From contig JAFSJY010000064.1 of the NCBI GenBank assembly GCA_017449215.1, forward strand, positions 1-64,000: DNA of 64,000 nucleotides, written 5' to 3'. Shown here piece after piece: positions 14,922 to 25,342 of the stretch. The stretch is from Acholeplasmatales bacterium (GTDB lineage Bacteria > Bacillota_I > Bacilli_A > Acholeplasmatales > Anaeroplasmataceae). The position numbers and the translations under genes were made by a program. Under the pieces are notes generated by a model, which searched no databases, was not told where the DNA came from, and saw only the letters and a list, made by a program, of their open reading frames with translations. Every line of letters starts with the position of its first letter. Within the stretch, counting starts at the first letter, position 1.

Positions 14922-16012
14922 TAGAACCAACCTCCCATCACTGATGCAGATGCTATACAACATACAATTACAAGGCCAATACCTAATCCTAAACATTGCT
15001 TCCATGTATATGTATTTGGCTTACCACGCATAAAGTAATCTAATGCAGGAGCGATTGTATTAGCAATTAGAATTGAGAATGCAGCACCTTCTGGATAAGC
15101 ACCAACAACTCTAATTAATGCAGTAATTGAACCAGCGATTGCACCAAAGGCAACTCGTCCAAATTTAGTTGTAGGAGATGTTACAGGGTCTGTAATCATG
15201 AATACAGCTGCGAAAATCACACCACCTGACAATAATTGATATGCCCACATCTTAGCAACGTTGCCTTCATACTTACCTGAATAGCTAGCAACTGCAACAA
15301 GCATAACTAATGCAAAGCTTAAGAAATAGCTTAATGCTGATCTTAAATCAGCTGATCTTCTAATGAATAGATATAAGCCACCTACTAAAATTAATAGCTT
15401 ACATCCTTCACCTAATGTACCACCAATATTGCTACCTAAGAATAAGTCACCTAAATCAAATACCATTGCATTTAAGTTACCCTTAACAGATGCTAAAGGT
15501 GTAGCATCAGCAACTATAGTAGAAACATTTGCGGCATTAATCTTAGCACCAAAACAAATAGTAGCGAAGATTCTACCTGCTGCGGCTGGGTTAAAGATAT
15601 TTTGACCTAAGCCACCAAATAGCATCTTACCAACAACGATACCGAATAATGCACCTAAAATAACTACATAAGGTGAACAATTAGCTGGCATAATTAATGC
15701 AAATATCAATGCACTAATTATAGGAGCTAAGAAATTGTTAATTGTATAAATTTCCTTTACCTTAGAAAAACCTTCCTTAGTAAATAATTCCTTAAATTTC
15801 ATATCCTTAGGCCACTTGATGAATAATGTACATAATAATTCACCACATATCATAGTAGCTAAAGATAATAATATTACGTAAATTCCGCCCCATTTATTAT
15901 ATATCATCGCGAATAATGTAATTGGAATTAAAGCTACAATTACATCACCCATCATTCTAGCGACTGATACATTCTTACGAATATATGGGGAAGTTTGTGG
16001 AACTAATTTCAT
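14921..16012 (-). CDS. rnfD: Rnf complex subunit D
   Basis: A 363-residue membrane protein of normal length with nine or ten helices, homologous to NqrB. The covalent FMN region reads VADATPLASVKG near residue 165, keeping the acceptor Thr of the family's GATPL-like site. It opens with TSPYIRKNVSVARMM and ends in a helix. It lies 11 bases after rnfC and overlaps rnfG by one base. It anchors the flavin chain and contributes to ion translocation. Confidence 0.95.
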   Translation of the reverse strand: MKLVPQTSPYIRKNVSVARMMGDVIVALIPITLFAMIYNKWGGIYVILLSLATMICGELLCTLFIKWPKDMKFKELFTKEGFSKVKEIYTINNFLAPIISALIFALIMPANCSPYVVILGALFGIVVGKMLFGGLGQNIFNPAAAGRIFATICFGAKINAANVSTIVADATPLASVKGNLNAMVFDLGDLFLGSNIGGTLGEGCKLLILVGGLYLFIRRSADLRSALSYFLSFALVMLVAVASYSGKYEGNVAKMWAYQLLSGGVIFAAVFMITDPVTSPTTKFGRVAFGAIAGSITALIRVVGAYPEGAAFSILIANTIAPALDYFMRGKPNTYTWKQCLGLGIGLVIVCCIASASVMGGWF

Positions 16013-16023
16013 TCCTATACCTC

Positions 16024-17325
16024 CTAAAGAGCTATTTTCTTGCCCTTACGGCAATACTCAGTTAAATGAATTTTAGAAGTACATGTGTAAGAACACATAC
16101 CACAAAGAATACAAGATCTAATATTTAGCTTATTCTTTAATGCGTCCTTATCATTATTCTTAACAGCTTGCATAATTTGAACTGGCTGTAATCCAGCAGG
16201 ACAAGAATATACGCAAGAACCACATCTTACACATGGCTCCTCTTTATACTTCTTCTCATTCATAATAATACAAGATGTACATGTCTTTGTAATAACTGCA
16301 TCATCTCTTACAAGATTAGCACCCATCATAGGTCCACCAAGGATTAGTACCTTGTTATCTGATTCATCATTATAACCACCACATTGATCAATGATTTCCT
16401 TTAATGAAGTACCAATTCTTACACGGAAGTTTGTTGGAATCTTAACACCATCACCAGTACATGTGAAGTTTCTCTTCATAACTGGCTCATTCCATTTAAT
16501 AGCTCTCCATAATCCAGCGATTGTAGATACATTAAATACCATAATACCAAGCTTTGCAGGTAATACACCAGCTGGTACCTTAATGCCGAGACCAGTCTTA
16601 ATCATTTCGATTTCCCAGCCTTGTGGATAATAATTACCAACACGCTTAACTGTTACTGGAGCTCCAGGGAATCTTGTTAATTCAGCTGTTAATGTATCAA
16701 ATAAGTCTTGATACTTCTTCTTAATACAAATAACAACTCTCTTAGCATTGAATGCCTGTAATGCATATAAGCATCCTTGAATAATTCTTCTTGGGTGCTC
16801 CATAATCATTCTATGGTCAGCAGATAGATATGGTTCACATTCAATACCATTAATACAAATTGTATCAATAGGATCTGTTGTTTGAAATTTAATATATGTA
16901 GGGAAAGATGAACCACCTAAACCAACTAATGAGCACTTCTTTGTTATTTCAACGAAATCCTCTCTTGTTAATTTAGCAATTTCCTCATCTGTTCTTTCCT
17001 TAATAGTTTCACAGAATGTATTTTTCTTATCATTCTTGATTTGAATAAATTCTGTTAATTTACCACTTCTATGGAACTTCTTTACTGTTCCAACAACCTC
17101 TCCACTTACAGTACTATGGATTGGCTGATCAAAGAATGGACCATGACGTAATCCAATAACCTGTCCCATATCAACATGGTCACCAGGCTTTACAAATGAT
17201 TCGCCTGTTGCGCATCTTTGATTTGTAATTCCAAGATATACATATTCAGGATCTACATATCTTACTGATGGTAAGCTGTTTGTAAGTCTCTTGTCCTTGT
17301 ATATTTCTCTAGTCTTTGCTATCAC
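16024..17325 (-). CDS. rnfC: Rnf complex subunit C (NADH-binding, two 4Fe-4S clusters)
   Basis: A 433-residue cytoplasmic subunit that exchanges electrons with NAD(H). An N-terminal barrel-sandwich domain (VKPGDHVDMGQVIG) precedes the NAD/FMN-binding domain with VGLGGSSFPTYIK. Two C-terminal cluster motifs, CVRCGSCVYSCP and CILCGMCSYTCT, hold two 4Fe-4S centres. It is the first structural gene of the operon and starts one base after the ANTAR-regulator stop. Rnf couples reduced ferredoxin:NAD+ electron transfer to Na+ or H+ export; which ion is used here cannot be told. Confidence 0.96.
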   Translation of the reverse strand: MIAKTREIYKDKRLTNSLPSVRYVDPEYVYLGITNQRCATGESFVKPGDHVDMGQVIGLRHGPFFDQPIHSTVSGEVVGTVKKFHRSGKLTEFIQIKNDKKNTFCETIKERTDEEIAKLTREDFVEITKKCSLVGLGGSSFPTYIKFQTTDPIDTICINGIECEPYLSADHRMIMEHPRRIIQGCLYALQAFNAKRVVICIKKKYQDLFDTLTAELTRFPGAPVTVKRVGNYYPQGWEIEMIKTGLGIKVPAGVLPAKLGIMVFNVSTIAGLWRAIKWNEPVMKRNFTCTGDGVKIPTNFRVRIGTSLKEIIDQCGGYNDESDNKVLILGGPMMGANLVRDDAVITKTCTSCIIMNEKKYKEEPCVRCGSCVYSCPAGLQPVQIMQAVKNNDKDALKNKLNIRSCILCGMCSYTCTSKIHLTEYCRKGKKIAL

Positions 17326-17326
17326 C

Positions 17327-17884
17327 TTATCTACCTCCTAAAATATTCTTAGCGGCTTGAAGCTTTGATATTCTTTCATCCATTGATTTTCTCAATATTT
17401 TTTTATAGGCTTCCTCTTCATCAATATTATATTCATTCATTAAATATAATTTTGCTTTTCTAACAAGCCTTTCTTCATTAATTTTATCCTTATATGCATC
17501 TAAGCTATTATTTACATTTTCAAATAATTTCCTATCTCTTTCCATTAAAGGAATTAAATCAGGAATTGAAGATATTCTATTAAAATTAATCATATAAAAC
17601 CTAGGGGAAGACATTGCATTGAATAATGCTCCATCCTCAGAATTAGGTGTTATATAAATAATACTGCATTTATTAGCATTTATTAGCATATCTATCAGCT
17701 GATAATATCCTTTTAGGTAGGTATTTTGAATCAATATAAAATCAGTTGGATGCTTGCATATATAGCTAAATACCTCTTCTGGCTTAATTGATAAGCTTTC
17801 AATTTTATAATCAACCTTATCAAATAAGGAATCAAAGGAACGTATAAAGCTAATATCATTAGATAAAATATAAATTTTAATCAT
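17327..17884 (-). CDS. REC-like protein with C-terminal ANTAR RNA-binding domain
   Basis: A 185-residue protein. Residues 1-115 look like a diverged response-regulator receiver fold without a clear phospho-acceptor Asp pattern. A coiled region follows, and residues about 130-180 match an ANTAR domain, the RNA-binding helix bundle of AmiR/NasR-type antiterminators (RLVRKAKLYLMNEYNIDEEE then AYKKI). Such proteins bind paired hairpins in nascent mRNA and prevent termination. It starts 34 bases after glyA and ends one base before rnfC, so it likely tunes the rnf operon or a distant target. No double-hairpin target was identified in the 34-base gap. Confidence 0.75.
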   Translation of the reverse strand: MIKIYILSNDISFIRSFDSLFDKVDYKIESLSIKPEEVFSYICKHPTDFILIQNTYLKGYYQLIDMLINANKCSIIYITPNSEDGALFNAMSSPRFYMINFNRISSIPDLIPLMERDRKLFENVNNSLDAYKDKINEERLVRKAKLYLMNEYNIDEEEAYKKILRKSMDERISKLQAAKNILGGR

Positions 17885-17918
17885 AAGAATACACTCCTTT
17901 GTGTAATCTAATTAGTTT

Positions 17919-19178
17919 TTATAAATATGGATGCTTACCCATTAATTCTTTTACTTCGTTTTGAACCTTTAATAATTCTTCTTCATTATCAGCATTTCTT
18001 AATGCTCTATCAATCCAGTTAGCAACCTTTCTCATGTCTTCTTCATTGAAGCCTCTAGTTGTAACTGCTGCAGTACCAAGTCTTAAGCCTGAAGTAATTG
18101 TAGGCTTTTGAGTATCATTTGGAATTGCATTCTTATTAGTTGTAATATTTACATCATGAAGAATTCTTTCTGCCTTCTTACCAGTAATACCAACTGAACC
18201 ATAAATATCAACTAAGATTAAATGATTATCAGTACCACCAGAAACTAGCTTATAACCAAGCTTAGTCATTTCATCAGCTAACGCCTTACAATTCTTTACG
18301 ATTTGCTTAGCGTAATCCTTAAATTCAGGTTGTAATGCTTCCTTAAATGCTACAGCTTTACCAGCGATTACATGCTCAAGTGGCCCACCTTGGCATCCAG
18401 GGAATACTGAAGAGTTAATCTTCTTAGCTAATGCTTCATCATTAGTTAAAATCATACCACCACGAGGACCTCTTAAAGTCTTATGTGTAGTAGTTGTAAC
18501 TAAATCAGCATACTCAATTGGATTTGGATGTAAGCCTGCAGCTACTAAACCAGCGATATGAGCCATATCTACCATGAAGTAGCACTTACGTCCAGCCTTT
18601 TCAGTAACCTTATCAGCTACTTCTCTAAACTTCTTGAAATCAATGATTCTTGGATAAGCAGATGCACCAGCAACTATTACATTAGGTAATTCATTTAATG
18701 CAATCTCCTCAACCTTATCATAATCAATAAATCCATCATCAGTTAAACCATAGTTAACTGCTTGATACATCTTACCAGAGAAGTTAACTGAATAACCATG
18801 AGTTAAATGTCCACCAGCATCTAGTGACATACCCATAATCTTTTCACCTGGTAATAAAATAGCGTTATATGCTGCTAAGTTTGCAGATGCACCTGAATGA
18901 GGTTGAACATTTGCGAACTTAGCATTAAATAATTGGCAAGCACGCTCTATTGCTAATGCTTCGATAACATCAACATTCTCGCATCCACCATAATATCTCT
19001 TTCCACAGTAGCCTTCAGCATACTTATTTGTTAAGATTGATCCTTGTGCCTCTAATACAGCCTTTGATACAAAGTTTTCAGAAGCAATTAACTCGATATG
19101 AGTTCTTTGTCTTTCTAATTCTTTTTCAATTGACTCATATATTTCTTGATCAAATTCTTTTAAATTTTTTGTATTCAT
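17919..19178 (-). CDS. glyA: Serine hydroxymethyltransferase
   Basis: A 419-residue PLP enzyme that interconverts serine and glycine and charges tetrahydrofolate with a one-carbon unit. The start at 19178 follows GGAG and gives a normal length. The PLP lysine motif [14 protein letters not shown] is intact, as is [12 protein letters not shown]. Its promoter has an extended -10 inside a 9-base-arm palindrome. With no terminator before the ANTAR gene, glyA and the rnf operon may share a transcript. Confidence 0.97.
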   Translation of the reverse strand: MNTKNLKEFDQEIYESIEKELERQRTHIELIASENFVSKAVLEAQGSILTNKYAEGYCGKRYYGGCENVDVIEALAIERACQLFNAKFANVQPHSGASANLAAYNAILLPGEKIMGMSLDAGGHLTHGYSVNFSGKMYQAVNYGLTDDGFIDYDKVEEIALNELPNVIVAGASAYPRIIDFKKFREVADKVTEKAGRKCYFMVDMAHIAGLVAAGLHPNPIEYADLVTTTTHKTLRGPRGGMILTNDEALAKKINSSVFPGCQGGPLEHVIAGKAVAFKEALQPEFKDYAKQIVKNCKALADEMTKLGYKLVSGGTDNHLILVDIYGSVGITGKKAERILHDVNITTNKNAIPNDTQKPTITSGLRLGTAAVTTRGFNEEDMRKVANWIDRALRNADNEEELLKVQNEVKELMGKHPYL

Positions 19179-19208
19179 ACAATCTCCATCCTTTAAATAC
19201 ATATTTTT

Positions 19209-19229
19209 TACTATTATAACATAATAGTA
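19209..19229 (-). promoter_or_regulatory. glyA promoter -10 inside a palindrome (candidate operator)
   Basis: -10 TATAAT (19213-19218) has an extended TG (19220-19221). It is embedded in a perfect inverted repeat TACTATTAT-AAC-ATAATAGTA (19209-19217 and 19221-19229). No good -35 box is seen. A dimeric repressor binding here would block RNA polymerase; no candidate regulator is linked. Confidence 0.6.
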
Positions 19230-19347
19230 GGGTTAAATAATAGACTTAAAAAAATAAAATCGAATAAAATTCATATTTGAATGTAAATAACAAAACAAAT
19301 ACACGAAGGATATTGTACAAATCGAACAATTATTCTAAATTCTACGC

Positions 19348-19386
19348 AAAAATAAAAAGTTGTAAAGGTGTAGCCCTTTACAACTT
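19348..19386 (-). terminator. Terminator of the ribosomal supercluster (after rplQ)
   Basis: A perfect 12-base-pair stem (19357-19368 with 19375-19386, arm AAGTTGTAAAGG) is followed by a T-rich tract on the minus strand, just after rplQ. Confidence 0.92.
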
Positions 19387-19397
19387 AGTATTATTAA

Positions 19398-19760
19398 TTA
19401 TTCTTCAACGAACATAATGATTGCCATAGGTGCAGCGTCACCACGACGGAAACCAGTCTTGATAACTCTTGTATAACCACCATTACGATTTGCATACTTA
19501 GGTGCGATTTCAGAGAATAACTTCTGAACTGCAAACTTGCCCTCTTCATCCTTCTCAAAACGAATGAATGAAGCTGCTTGACGGCGTGAAGCTAAAGTGT
19601 TTGCCTTACCTAAAGTAACCATCTTATCAGCTAATCTCTTTAATTCCTTAGCCTTTGTTAAAGTAGTCTCGATCTGACCATTAAGAATTAAATCAGTAAC
19701 TAAGTCACGAAGTAATGCTTTTCTCTGATCTGAACTACGACGTAATCTACTATAAGCCAT
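19398..19760 (-). CDS. rplQ: 50S ribosomal protein L17 (bL17)
   Basis: A 120-residue L17 of the large subunit, near the polypeptide exit tunnel. The N-terminal [16 protein letters not shown] and the ETTLTKAKE segment are characteristic. GGAG lies before the ATG. It is the last gene of the cluster, 20 bases after rpoA, and is followed by a strong terminator. In Bacillus an ECF-transporter set and truA follow; here they are absent and glyA comes next. Confidence 0.97.
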   Translation of the reverse strand: MAYSRLRRSSDQRKALLRDLVTDLILNGQIETTLTKAKELKRLADKMVTLGKANTLASRRQAASFIRFEKDEEGKFAVQKLFSEIAPKYANRNGGYTRVIKTGFRRGDAAPMAIIMFVEE

Positions 19761-19780
19761 AATAATTTCTCCTTTTCAGA

Positions 19781-20740
19781 TTAGTTTTTCTTAAAGCTTA
19801 ATCCCATATCTTCAAGCTTTTCTTTAATTTCCTTCAAAGACTTTCTACCAAGATTTCTAACCTTAATCATATCTTCTTCAGACTTTTCAGAAAGCTGCTG
19901 AACTGTATTAATGCCTGCTCTCTTTAAACAGTTGTAAGAACGAACTGTTAAATCTAATTCATCAATTGACATTTCAAGCTTGCGACTTTGACTATCATCA
20001 TCAGCCTCAATCATGAAATCTGTTTCAGAAGCCTTCTCACTTAATTCAACAACTACCATTAAGTGTTCAATCATCATCTTAGATGCGATTGCTAATGCTT
20101 CCTTAGCTGTAATTGAGCCATTTGTTGTTACTTCGATATTTAACTTATCAAAGTTAGCTACATTTACATTCTCTACACGAGTCTTTTCTACATTAAAAGC
20201 TACATTAACAATTGGAGTATAGATAGAGTCGATAGCGATAACACCAACACTCTTGCTGAACTCCTTATTCATTACTGAGCTTACAAAACCAACACCACGT
20301 CTAACTGTTAAAACCATATGTAGGTTTCCACCAGCTGCAACTGTGGCAATGTGCTGCTCTGGATTAATAATCTTAATATCATTATTATGAATGATATCAG
20401 CAGCTGTAACTTCGCCTTCACCCTTTTGAATTTCAACTGTAGCTTCGTAATTAGGATCCTCTGAATCAACAGATAATACTACCTTCTTTAAGTTAAGAAT
20501 AATAGTAATAACATCCTCGATTACTCCATCAACATTTTGGAATTCATGCTCTGCACCATCAATTTTTACATTAACGAATGCAGCTCCTGGTAATGAAGAG
20601 ATAAGAGTTCTTCTTAAAGCATTACCTAAAGTAATACCAAAGCCTCTTTCAAGTGGAGAAATTACGAATTTACCGTAAGATCCCTGATCAGCAATCTCTT
20701 CAACGCTAGTTCTTGGTTTTTCAAATTTTAAATCTTTCAT
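19781..20740 (-). CDS. rpoA: RNA polymerase alpha subunit
   Basis: A 319-residue alpha subunit with the N-terminal assembly domain (GYGKFVISPLERGFG-type opening, LGNALRRTLISSLPG) and a complete C-terminal domain with two helix-hairpin-helix motifs (LEMSIDELDLTVRSYNCLKR and NLGRKSLKEIKEKLEDMG). The ATG at 20740 lies 6 bases after GGAGG; the TTG just before it is too close. An 82-base AT-rich gap separates it from rpsK, the largest in the cluster, and could hide a secondary promoter. Confidence 0.97.
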   Translation of the reverse strand: MKDLKFEKPRTSVEEIADQGSYGKFVISPLERGFGITLGNALRRTLISSLPGAAFVNVKIDGAEHEFQNVDGVIEDVITIILNLKKVVLSVDSEDPNYEATVEIQKGEGEVTAADIIHNNDIKIINPEQHIATVAAGGNLHMVLTVRRGVGFVSSVMNKEFSKSVGVIAIDSIYTPIVNVAFNVEKTRVENVNVANFDKLNIEVTTNGSITAKEALAIASKMMIEHLMVVVELSEKASETDFMIEADDDSQSRKLEMSIDELDLTVRSYNCLKRAGINTVQQLSEKSEEDMIKVRNLGRKSLKEIKEKLEDMGLSFKKN

Positions 20741-20825
20741 CAATGGCCTCCTGTTTTATTTATAATTGAATTGTTTTAATAAAAATCTTATTTAATTTAT
20801 AATTCCAGCCAATCCTAAGTAGGTA

Positions 20826-21209
20826 TTAACCTCTAGGTCTCTTTGGTGGACGACAACCATTGTGTGGAACAGGTGTAACATCTGTAATAGCTGTAATTTC
20901 TAATCCTGCTACTGTTAATGAACGAATAGCAGCTTCACGACCTTGACCAGGTCCCTTAACAGAAACTTCAACCTTAGCTACACCTTGGTCTACTGCAGAT
21001 TTAGCAGCAGCCTCAGCAGCCATTTGTGCAGCAAAAGGAGTTGACTTACGACTACCCTTAAAGCCTAATGCACCAGCACTACTCCAAGAGATAACATTTC
21101 CCTGTGGATCAGTGATTGTAACAATTGTATTATTAAATGTCGAATGAATATGAGCAACACCAAGTGGTGAATTTCTCTTTACACGACGCTTTGTAACCTT
21201 ACGTGCCAT
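20826..21209 (-). CDS. rpsK: 30S ribosomal protein S11 (uS11)
   Basis: A 127-residue S11 of the platform, next to the mRNA exit and Shine-Dalgarno helix. The family segments [37 protein letters not shown] and the tail [13 protein letters not shown] are all present. It follows rpsM by 18 bases with AGGAGG before the ATG. Confidence 0.98.
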   Translation of the reverse strand: MARKVTKRRVKRNSPLGVAHIHSTFNNTIVTITDPQGNVISWSSAGALGFKGSRKSTPFAAQMAAEAAAKSAVDQGVAKVEVSVKGPGQGREAAIRSLTVAGLEITAITDVTPVPHNGCRPPKRPRG

Positions 21210-21227
21210 AATCCTATTTTCCTCCTA

Positions 21228-21593
21228 TTACTTCTTGTGGTTAGCGATTGTACGCTTTGGTCCCTTACGAGTACGAGCATTTGTCTTAGTTCTCTGTCCT
21301 CTAACAGGAAGACCCTTTCTATGACGCATTCCTCTATAGCAACCGATTTCCATTAATCTCTTAATGTTTAAAGCAACTTCTCTACGTAAGTCACCCTCAA
21401 CCTTAACCTTTGCTACTTCAGAACGAATTGCACCTAATTGTGCTTCAGTTAAATCTTTTGTACGGATGTCTTCAGAAACATTCGCAGCCTTTAAAATATT
21501 TTTTGCTGTAGTTTCACCAATACCATAGATGTATTGTAATGAAATTACAATTCTTTTTTCATTTGGAATATCTACTCCTGCAATACGTGCCAT
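21228..21593 (-). CDS. rpsM: 30S ribosomal protein S13 (uS13)
   Basis: A 121-residue S13, which bridges the subunits and touches the P-site tRNA. It has [23 protein letters not shown] and the basic tail [13 protein letters not shown]. It sits 27 bases after rpmJ. Confidence 0.98.
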   Translation of the reverse strand: MARIAGVDIPNEKRIVISLQYIYGIGETTAKNILKAANVSEDIRTKDLTEAQLGAIRSEVAKVKVEGDLRREVALNIKRLMEIGCYRGMRHRKGLPVRGQRTKTNARTRKGPKRTIANHKK

Positions 21594-21620
21594 AATCTAT
21601 ATATCTCCTAAATTAAAATT

Positions 21621-21734
21621 TTAGCCTTGTCTCTGCTTGTGCTTTGGGTTTTCGCAAATTACCATTACACGGCCTTTACGCTTAATAACCTTGCACTTAT
21701 CGCAAATTGGCTTTACAGATGGTCTTACTTTCAT
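21621..21734 (-). CDS. rpmJ: 50S ribosomal protein L36 (bL36)
   Basis: A 37-residue L36, easily missed because of its size. It opens [14 protein letters not shown] and ends NPKHKQRQG, with Cys11, Cys14, Cys27 and His33 (C-x2-C-x12-C-x5-H) forming the usual zinc site. GGAGG precedes its ATG at 21734. It lies between infA and rpsM, the conserved position for Firmicutes. Confidence 0.97.
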   Translation of the reverse strand: MKVRPSVKPICDKCKVIKRKGRVMVICENPKHKQRQG

Positions 21735-21751
21735 CTTAAATTCCTCCAATT

Positions 21752-21973
21752 TTATTTGTGTCTATAAGTAATTCTTCCACGTGTTAAATCATATGTTGAT
21801 AACTCAATAGTTACCTTGTCACCTGGTAAAATGCGTATGTTGTTCATGCGGATTTTACCAGAAACGTGGGCTTTAACTTGATGACCATTATCTAATGTAA
21901 CTATAAACTGTGTGTTTGGAAGTACGTCTTGTACTGTTCCTTCCATTTCAATTACATCATCTTTTTTTGCCAT
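21752..21973 (-). CDS. infA: Translation initiation factor IF-1
   Basis: A 73-residue S1-fold factor that binds the ribosomal A-site during initiation. It shows the family core [28 protein letters not shown] and ends with GRITYRHK. It follows map by 22 bases and precedes rpmJ by 17. Confidence 0.98.
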   Translation of the reverse strand: MAKKDDVIEMEGTVQDVLPNTQFIVTLDNGHQVKAHVSGKIRMNNIRILPGDKVTIELSTYDLTRGRITYRHK

Positions 21974-21995
21974 TTATATTTAGCCTCCTAAAATA

Positions 21996-22745
21996 TTAAA
22001 GCGTTGTCAAGATTTCATATCCATCCTTACGAACTACAACAGTATGTTCAAAGTGAGCACTTGGCTTACCATCCTTCATAGCTGCTGTCCATCCGTCCTT
22101 CAAAATACGAACATCCTTTGTGCCTAAACTAACCATTGGTTCAATCGCAAGTACCATACCCTCTTTTAATACTGGACCAGTACCTGGTGTACCAAAATTA
22201 AATATTACGGGGTCTTCATGCATTTCACGGCCTATACCATGACCGGTATACTGGTCTATTATACCATAACCATACTGGTTTATGTAAGCCCCAATCGCAG
22301 CTGATACATCACCAAGATGAACACCTTCTCTTACTTTTGATAAGCCTTCATATAATGCTTTCTCAGTAACATCAAGTAATTTCTCCTTATCAGGTGAAAC
22401 CTTACCAACCTTGTAAGTATAAGCTGAATCTCCATGATATCCCTTAAAACCTGCAACTAAATCGACTGTGACAATGTCACCTTCTTTTAATTTTTGCTTC
22501 TTAGAAGGAATACCATGAACAACAACTTCATTTACAGAAGCACATATAGTACATGGATAACCTTCGTAACCTTTACAAGAAGGAACTCCTCCGTTTTCAA
22601 GAATTATCTTTTCACAGATTTGATCCAATTCATAAGTGGTTACGCCTGGTTTTACATGCTCTTTTAATGCTTCTAAGCACAATGCAACAATATGACCAGC
22701 CTGTTTAAGTAATGCAATTTCTCGCTCACTCTTAACGCTTATCAT
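21996..22745 (-). CDS. map: Methionine aminopeptidase, type I
   Basis: A 249-residue metalloenzyme that removes the initiator Met from new proteins. Metal ligands are evident in DLVAGFKGYHGDSAYTY (two Asp), TGHGIGREMHEDP (His), AIEPMV (Glu) and the final EHTVVV (Glu). It starts 5 bases after adk, so the two are coupled, as is usual in this cluster. Confidence 0.98.
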   Translation of the reverse strand: MISVKSEREIALLKQAGHIVALCLEALKEHVKPGVTTYELDQICEKIILENGGVPSCKGYEGYPCTICASVNEVVVHGIPSKKQKLKEGDIVTVDLVAGFKGYHGDSAYTYKVGKVSPDKEKLLDVTEKALYEGLSKVREGVHLGDVSAAIGAYINQYGYGIIDQYTGHGIGREMHEDPVIFNFGTPGTGPVLKEGMVLAIEPMVSLGTKDVRILKDGWTAAMKDGKPSAHFEHTVVVRKDGYEILTTL

Positions 22746-22750
22746 ATTAT

Positions 22751-23395
22751 TTATGCACCTAATACTACCTTAATATCTTCGAAAACCTTCTCAAGTGACT
22801 GATCACCATTAACTGTTTTCAAAATATTTTGCTTCTTATAATATTCTAATAATGGTGCTGTGTTTTCATCATATACTGCAAGTCTATTTGTTGCAGTAGC
22901 TTCAGTATCATCAGCACGCTGAATTAGTGGTGAGCCACAGTTGTCGCAAACACCAGCAACCTTTGATGGATTGAATTCAACATGGAATGTTGCACCACAA
23001 GTCTTACATACTCTTCTACCAACCATTCTTCTAACAAGAATTTCAGCTGGTACATTAACATCTAAAACTGCGTCTAATTTTACATTATTCTTATTTAAGA
23101 AAGCATCTAATGCTTCTGCTTGAGCGATTGTTCTAGGGAAACCATCTAATAGGAATCCATTCTTACAATCGTCCTCTAGCAATCTCTCCTCTACGATACC
23201 AATTGTTACTTCATCTGGTACTAGAGCACCCTTGTCCATATAGCTCTTCGCTAATAGGCCAAGCTTTGTTTGATTCTTAATTGCAGCACGAAACATGTCG
23301 CCTGTAGAAATATGAGGAATATTGTAATACTCTCTAATATTTACAGCTTGTGTACCCTTACCTGCACCTGGTCTACCCATAATTAATAACTTCAT
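22751..23395 (-). CDS. adk: Adenylate kinase (zinc-LID type)
   Basis: A 214-residue enzyme that equilibrates ATP, ADP and AMP. The P-loop [11 protein letters not shown] and the AMP-binding HISTGDMFR are present. The LID carries four Cys (VCKTCGATF, then VCDNCGSP), the zinc-binding form common in Gram-positive bacteria. It lies between secY (13-base gap) and map. Confidence 0.98.
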   Translation of the reverse strand: MKLLIMGRPGAGKGTQAVNIREYYNIPHISTGDMFRAAIKNQTKLGLLAKSYMDKGALVPDEVTIGIVEERLLEDDCKNGFLLDGFPRTIAQAEALDAFLNKNNVKLDAVLDVNVPAEILVRRMVGRRVCKTCGATFHVEFNPSKVAGVCDNCGSPLIQRADDTEATATNRLAVYDENTAPLLEYYKKQNILKTVNGDQSLEKVFEDIKVVLGA

Positions 23396-23408
23396 TATGT
23401 TATACCTC

Positions 23409-24710
23409 CTAATCTAAGAATCCGGCATAATCCTTAGTCTCAGCTTGTGTTTCAATTTGACGTAATGTTTCAATTGCTACACCTACGACGATGATAATTG
23501 ATGTACCACCGATTGTTACTGAAGAACCTAAACCGAATGACTTAGAAATAATAATTGGAATTAAAGCTAGAATTACTAAGTATGTTGCACCGATTAATGT
23601 TACACGGAATAACATCTTTGATAATTGACGCTTTGTATCCTCACCAGGTCTATAACCTGGGATAAATGCACCTTGCTTCTCTAAGCTTTCAGCGATCTTA
23701 TCTGGATCTACTTGCATGAAAGAATAGAAGAAACTAAAGAATAAAATCATAATTACATATAATGCAATACCAATTGGCTCAGAAGTTGAGAATACTTGAT
23801 TAATCCAATAAGCACCTGTTGATGTTTCAGTTGATAAACCTAATACACCAATAACTGTAAGTGGTAATGATAAAATAGTTGAAGCAAAGATTACTGGAAT
23901 AACATTTGCACTATTTAACTTAATTGGAATATCAGAGCCTTGCTGACCAGCTTGGCGATTTGCATATTGAACAGGAACCTTTCTAACAGCTCCTTCAAAC
24001 CATACAACACCAACGATAAGTAATACATATAATAAAGTAATAAATATGAAGATAAACATGTTACCAACTGTGAAATTACTTCCTAAATATGTGCTACCTA
24101 ATGTAGCGAACATTGATGGAATTGAAGAAATGATACCTGCAGAGATAATCATTGAAGAACCATTTCCTGCTCCGTGACGAGTAATTAAATCAGCTAACCA
24201 CATTGTGAAACATGAACCAGCTGTGATAACTACTGCCATATATAAATAGAATAACCAATATATGTTCTTATATTGTAATACTGATGAAGCTAAAATATTA
24301 TCTGGCTTAGAGCCTAAGCTAAATACTATTAATAATGCTTGCACCATCGCAACAACGATTGTTGCATATCTTGTCCAACGATTAAGCTTTTGTTTACCAA
24401 CCTCGCCAGACTCTCCCCATTCCTTAAACTTAGGAATAACGATTTGTAGCATCTGAATAACGATAGATGCAGTGATATATGGTGAAATACCTAATGCTAA
24501 GATAGAAAAGTTTGATAAACCTCCACCTGAAAATGCATTTAACACTGTTAAAAAGTCATTTCCAGATACGATGGCCTTAACATTTGTAATATCAATTAGG
24601 GGAACTGGAATATAAGTTCCAGCTTTAAATACTAATAATAAAGCAAATGTAATTAATATCTTTAAAACAATCTCACGATTGCTCAAGATAAGCTTTATCT
24701 TTGTTAACAA
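23409..24710 (-). CDS. secY: Preprotein translocase subunit SecY
   Basis: A 433-residue channel protein with ten predicted membrane helices. It contains [18 protein letters not shown] (plug region) and [29 protein letters not shown] (cytoplasmic loop for SecA). Translation appears to start at TTG (24710), because AGGAG lies 7 bases upstream inside rplO and no ATG is close. One base separates it from the rplO stop. Confidence 0.97.
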   Translation of the reverse strand: MLTKIKLILSNREIVLKILITFALLLVFKAGTYIPVPLIDITNVKAIVSGNDFLTVLNAFSGGGLSNFSILALGISPYITASIVIQMLQIVIPKFKEWGESGEVGKQKLNRWTRYATIVVAMVQALLIVFSLGSKPDNILASSVLQYKNIYWLFYLYMAVVITAGSCFTMWLADLITRHGAGNGSSMIISAGIISSIPSMFATLGSTYLGSNFTVGNMFIFIFITLLYVLLIVGVVWFEGAVRKVPVQYANRQAGQQGSDIPIKLNSANVIPVIFASTILSLPLTVIGVLGLSTETSTGAYWINQVFSTSEPIGIALYVIMILFFSFFYSFMQVDPDKIAESLEKQGAFIPGYRPGEDTKRQLSKMLFRVTLIGATYLVILALIPIIISKSFGLGSSVTIGGTSIIIVVGVAIETLRQIETQAETKDYAGFLD

Positions 24711-24711
24711 A

Positions 24712-25149
24712 CTAGATCTCCTCTACTTTGCCGCCCTTAGACTCGATAGCCTTTTTAGCTGACTCAGAAAATTTATTAGCCTTTACTGTTAACTTCTTAG
24801 TTAATTCACCATTACCTAAAATCTTAATACCATCTTTAACGTCCTTAACTAACTTTGCATTAACGATTGCCTCTACATCAACTGTAGCACCATCTTCAAA
24901 GCAGTTTAACTTCTCAACGTTTACAACAGCATATTCTACTCTAGAGATATTCTTAAAACCTCTCTTAGGTAGTCTTTGGAATAATGGTAACTGACCACCT
25001 TCGAAACCAGGACGTACTCCACCGCCTGAACGAGAGTTTTGACCCTTAGTACCTCTACCAGCAGTTTTACCAGTACCAGAACCAATACCACGTCCTAAAC
25101 GCTTCTTGCTATGTCTTGCACCTTCAACAGGCTTTAATTCATTTAACAT
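24712..25149 (-). CDS. rplO: 50S ribosomal protein L15 (uL15)
   Basis: A 145-residue L15, an rRNA-binding assembly protein. The Gly/Arg-rich N-terminus with [20 protein letters not shown] and [17 protein letters not shown] is diagnostic. Its 3' end holds the ribosome-binding site of secY. Confidence 0.98.
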   Translation of the reverse strand: MLNELKPVEGARHSKKRLGRGIGSGTGKTAGRGTKGQNSRSGGGVRPGFEGGQLPLFQRLPKRGFKNISRVEYAVVNVEKLNCFEDGATVDVEAIVNAKLVKDVKDGIKILGNGELTKKLTVKANKFSESAKKAIESKGGKVEEI

Positions 25150-25164
25150 CTTCGGTACCTCCTA

Positions 25165-25338
25165 TTATTCCTGAACAACCTTTACCATATGTGCAATGGT
25201 AACGATCATTCCTTTAATTGCTTCATTTTCTTCTTTAACTACAGTTTGGCCAATCTTTGTAAGACCTAAAGCCTTAGCTGTAGCAACTTGATTTGGTCTA
25301 CGACCAATTAAACTCTTAACTAAAGTAATCTTGTACAT
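25165..25338 (-). CDS. rpmD: 50S ribosomal protein L30 (uL30)
   Basis: A 57-residue L30. The start at 25338 gives the normal family opening [13 protein letters not shown]; a longer in-frame extension would overlap rpsE. The segment [14 protein letters not shown] is conserved. Four bases separate it from rpsE, implying coupling. Confidence 0.96.
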   Translation of the reverse strand: MYKITLVKSLIGRRPNQVATAKALGLTKIGQTVVKEENEAIKGMIVTIAHMVKVVQE

Positions 25339-25342
25339 AGTA

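Noticed and set aside
12835-17325. Na+-translocating NQR instead of Rnf
   Set aside because: The C-subunit with two 4Fe-4S motifs, the RnfB-type subunit and the absence of NqrA/NqrF indicate Rnf.
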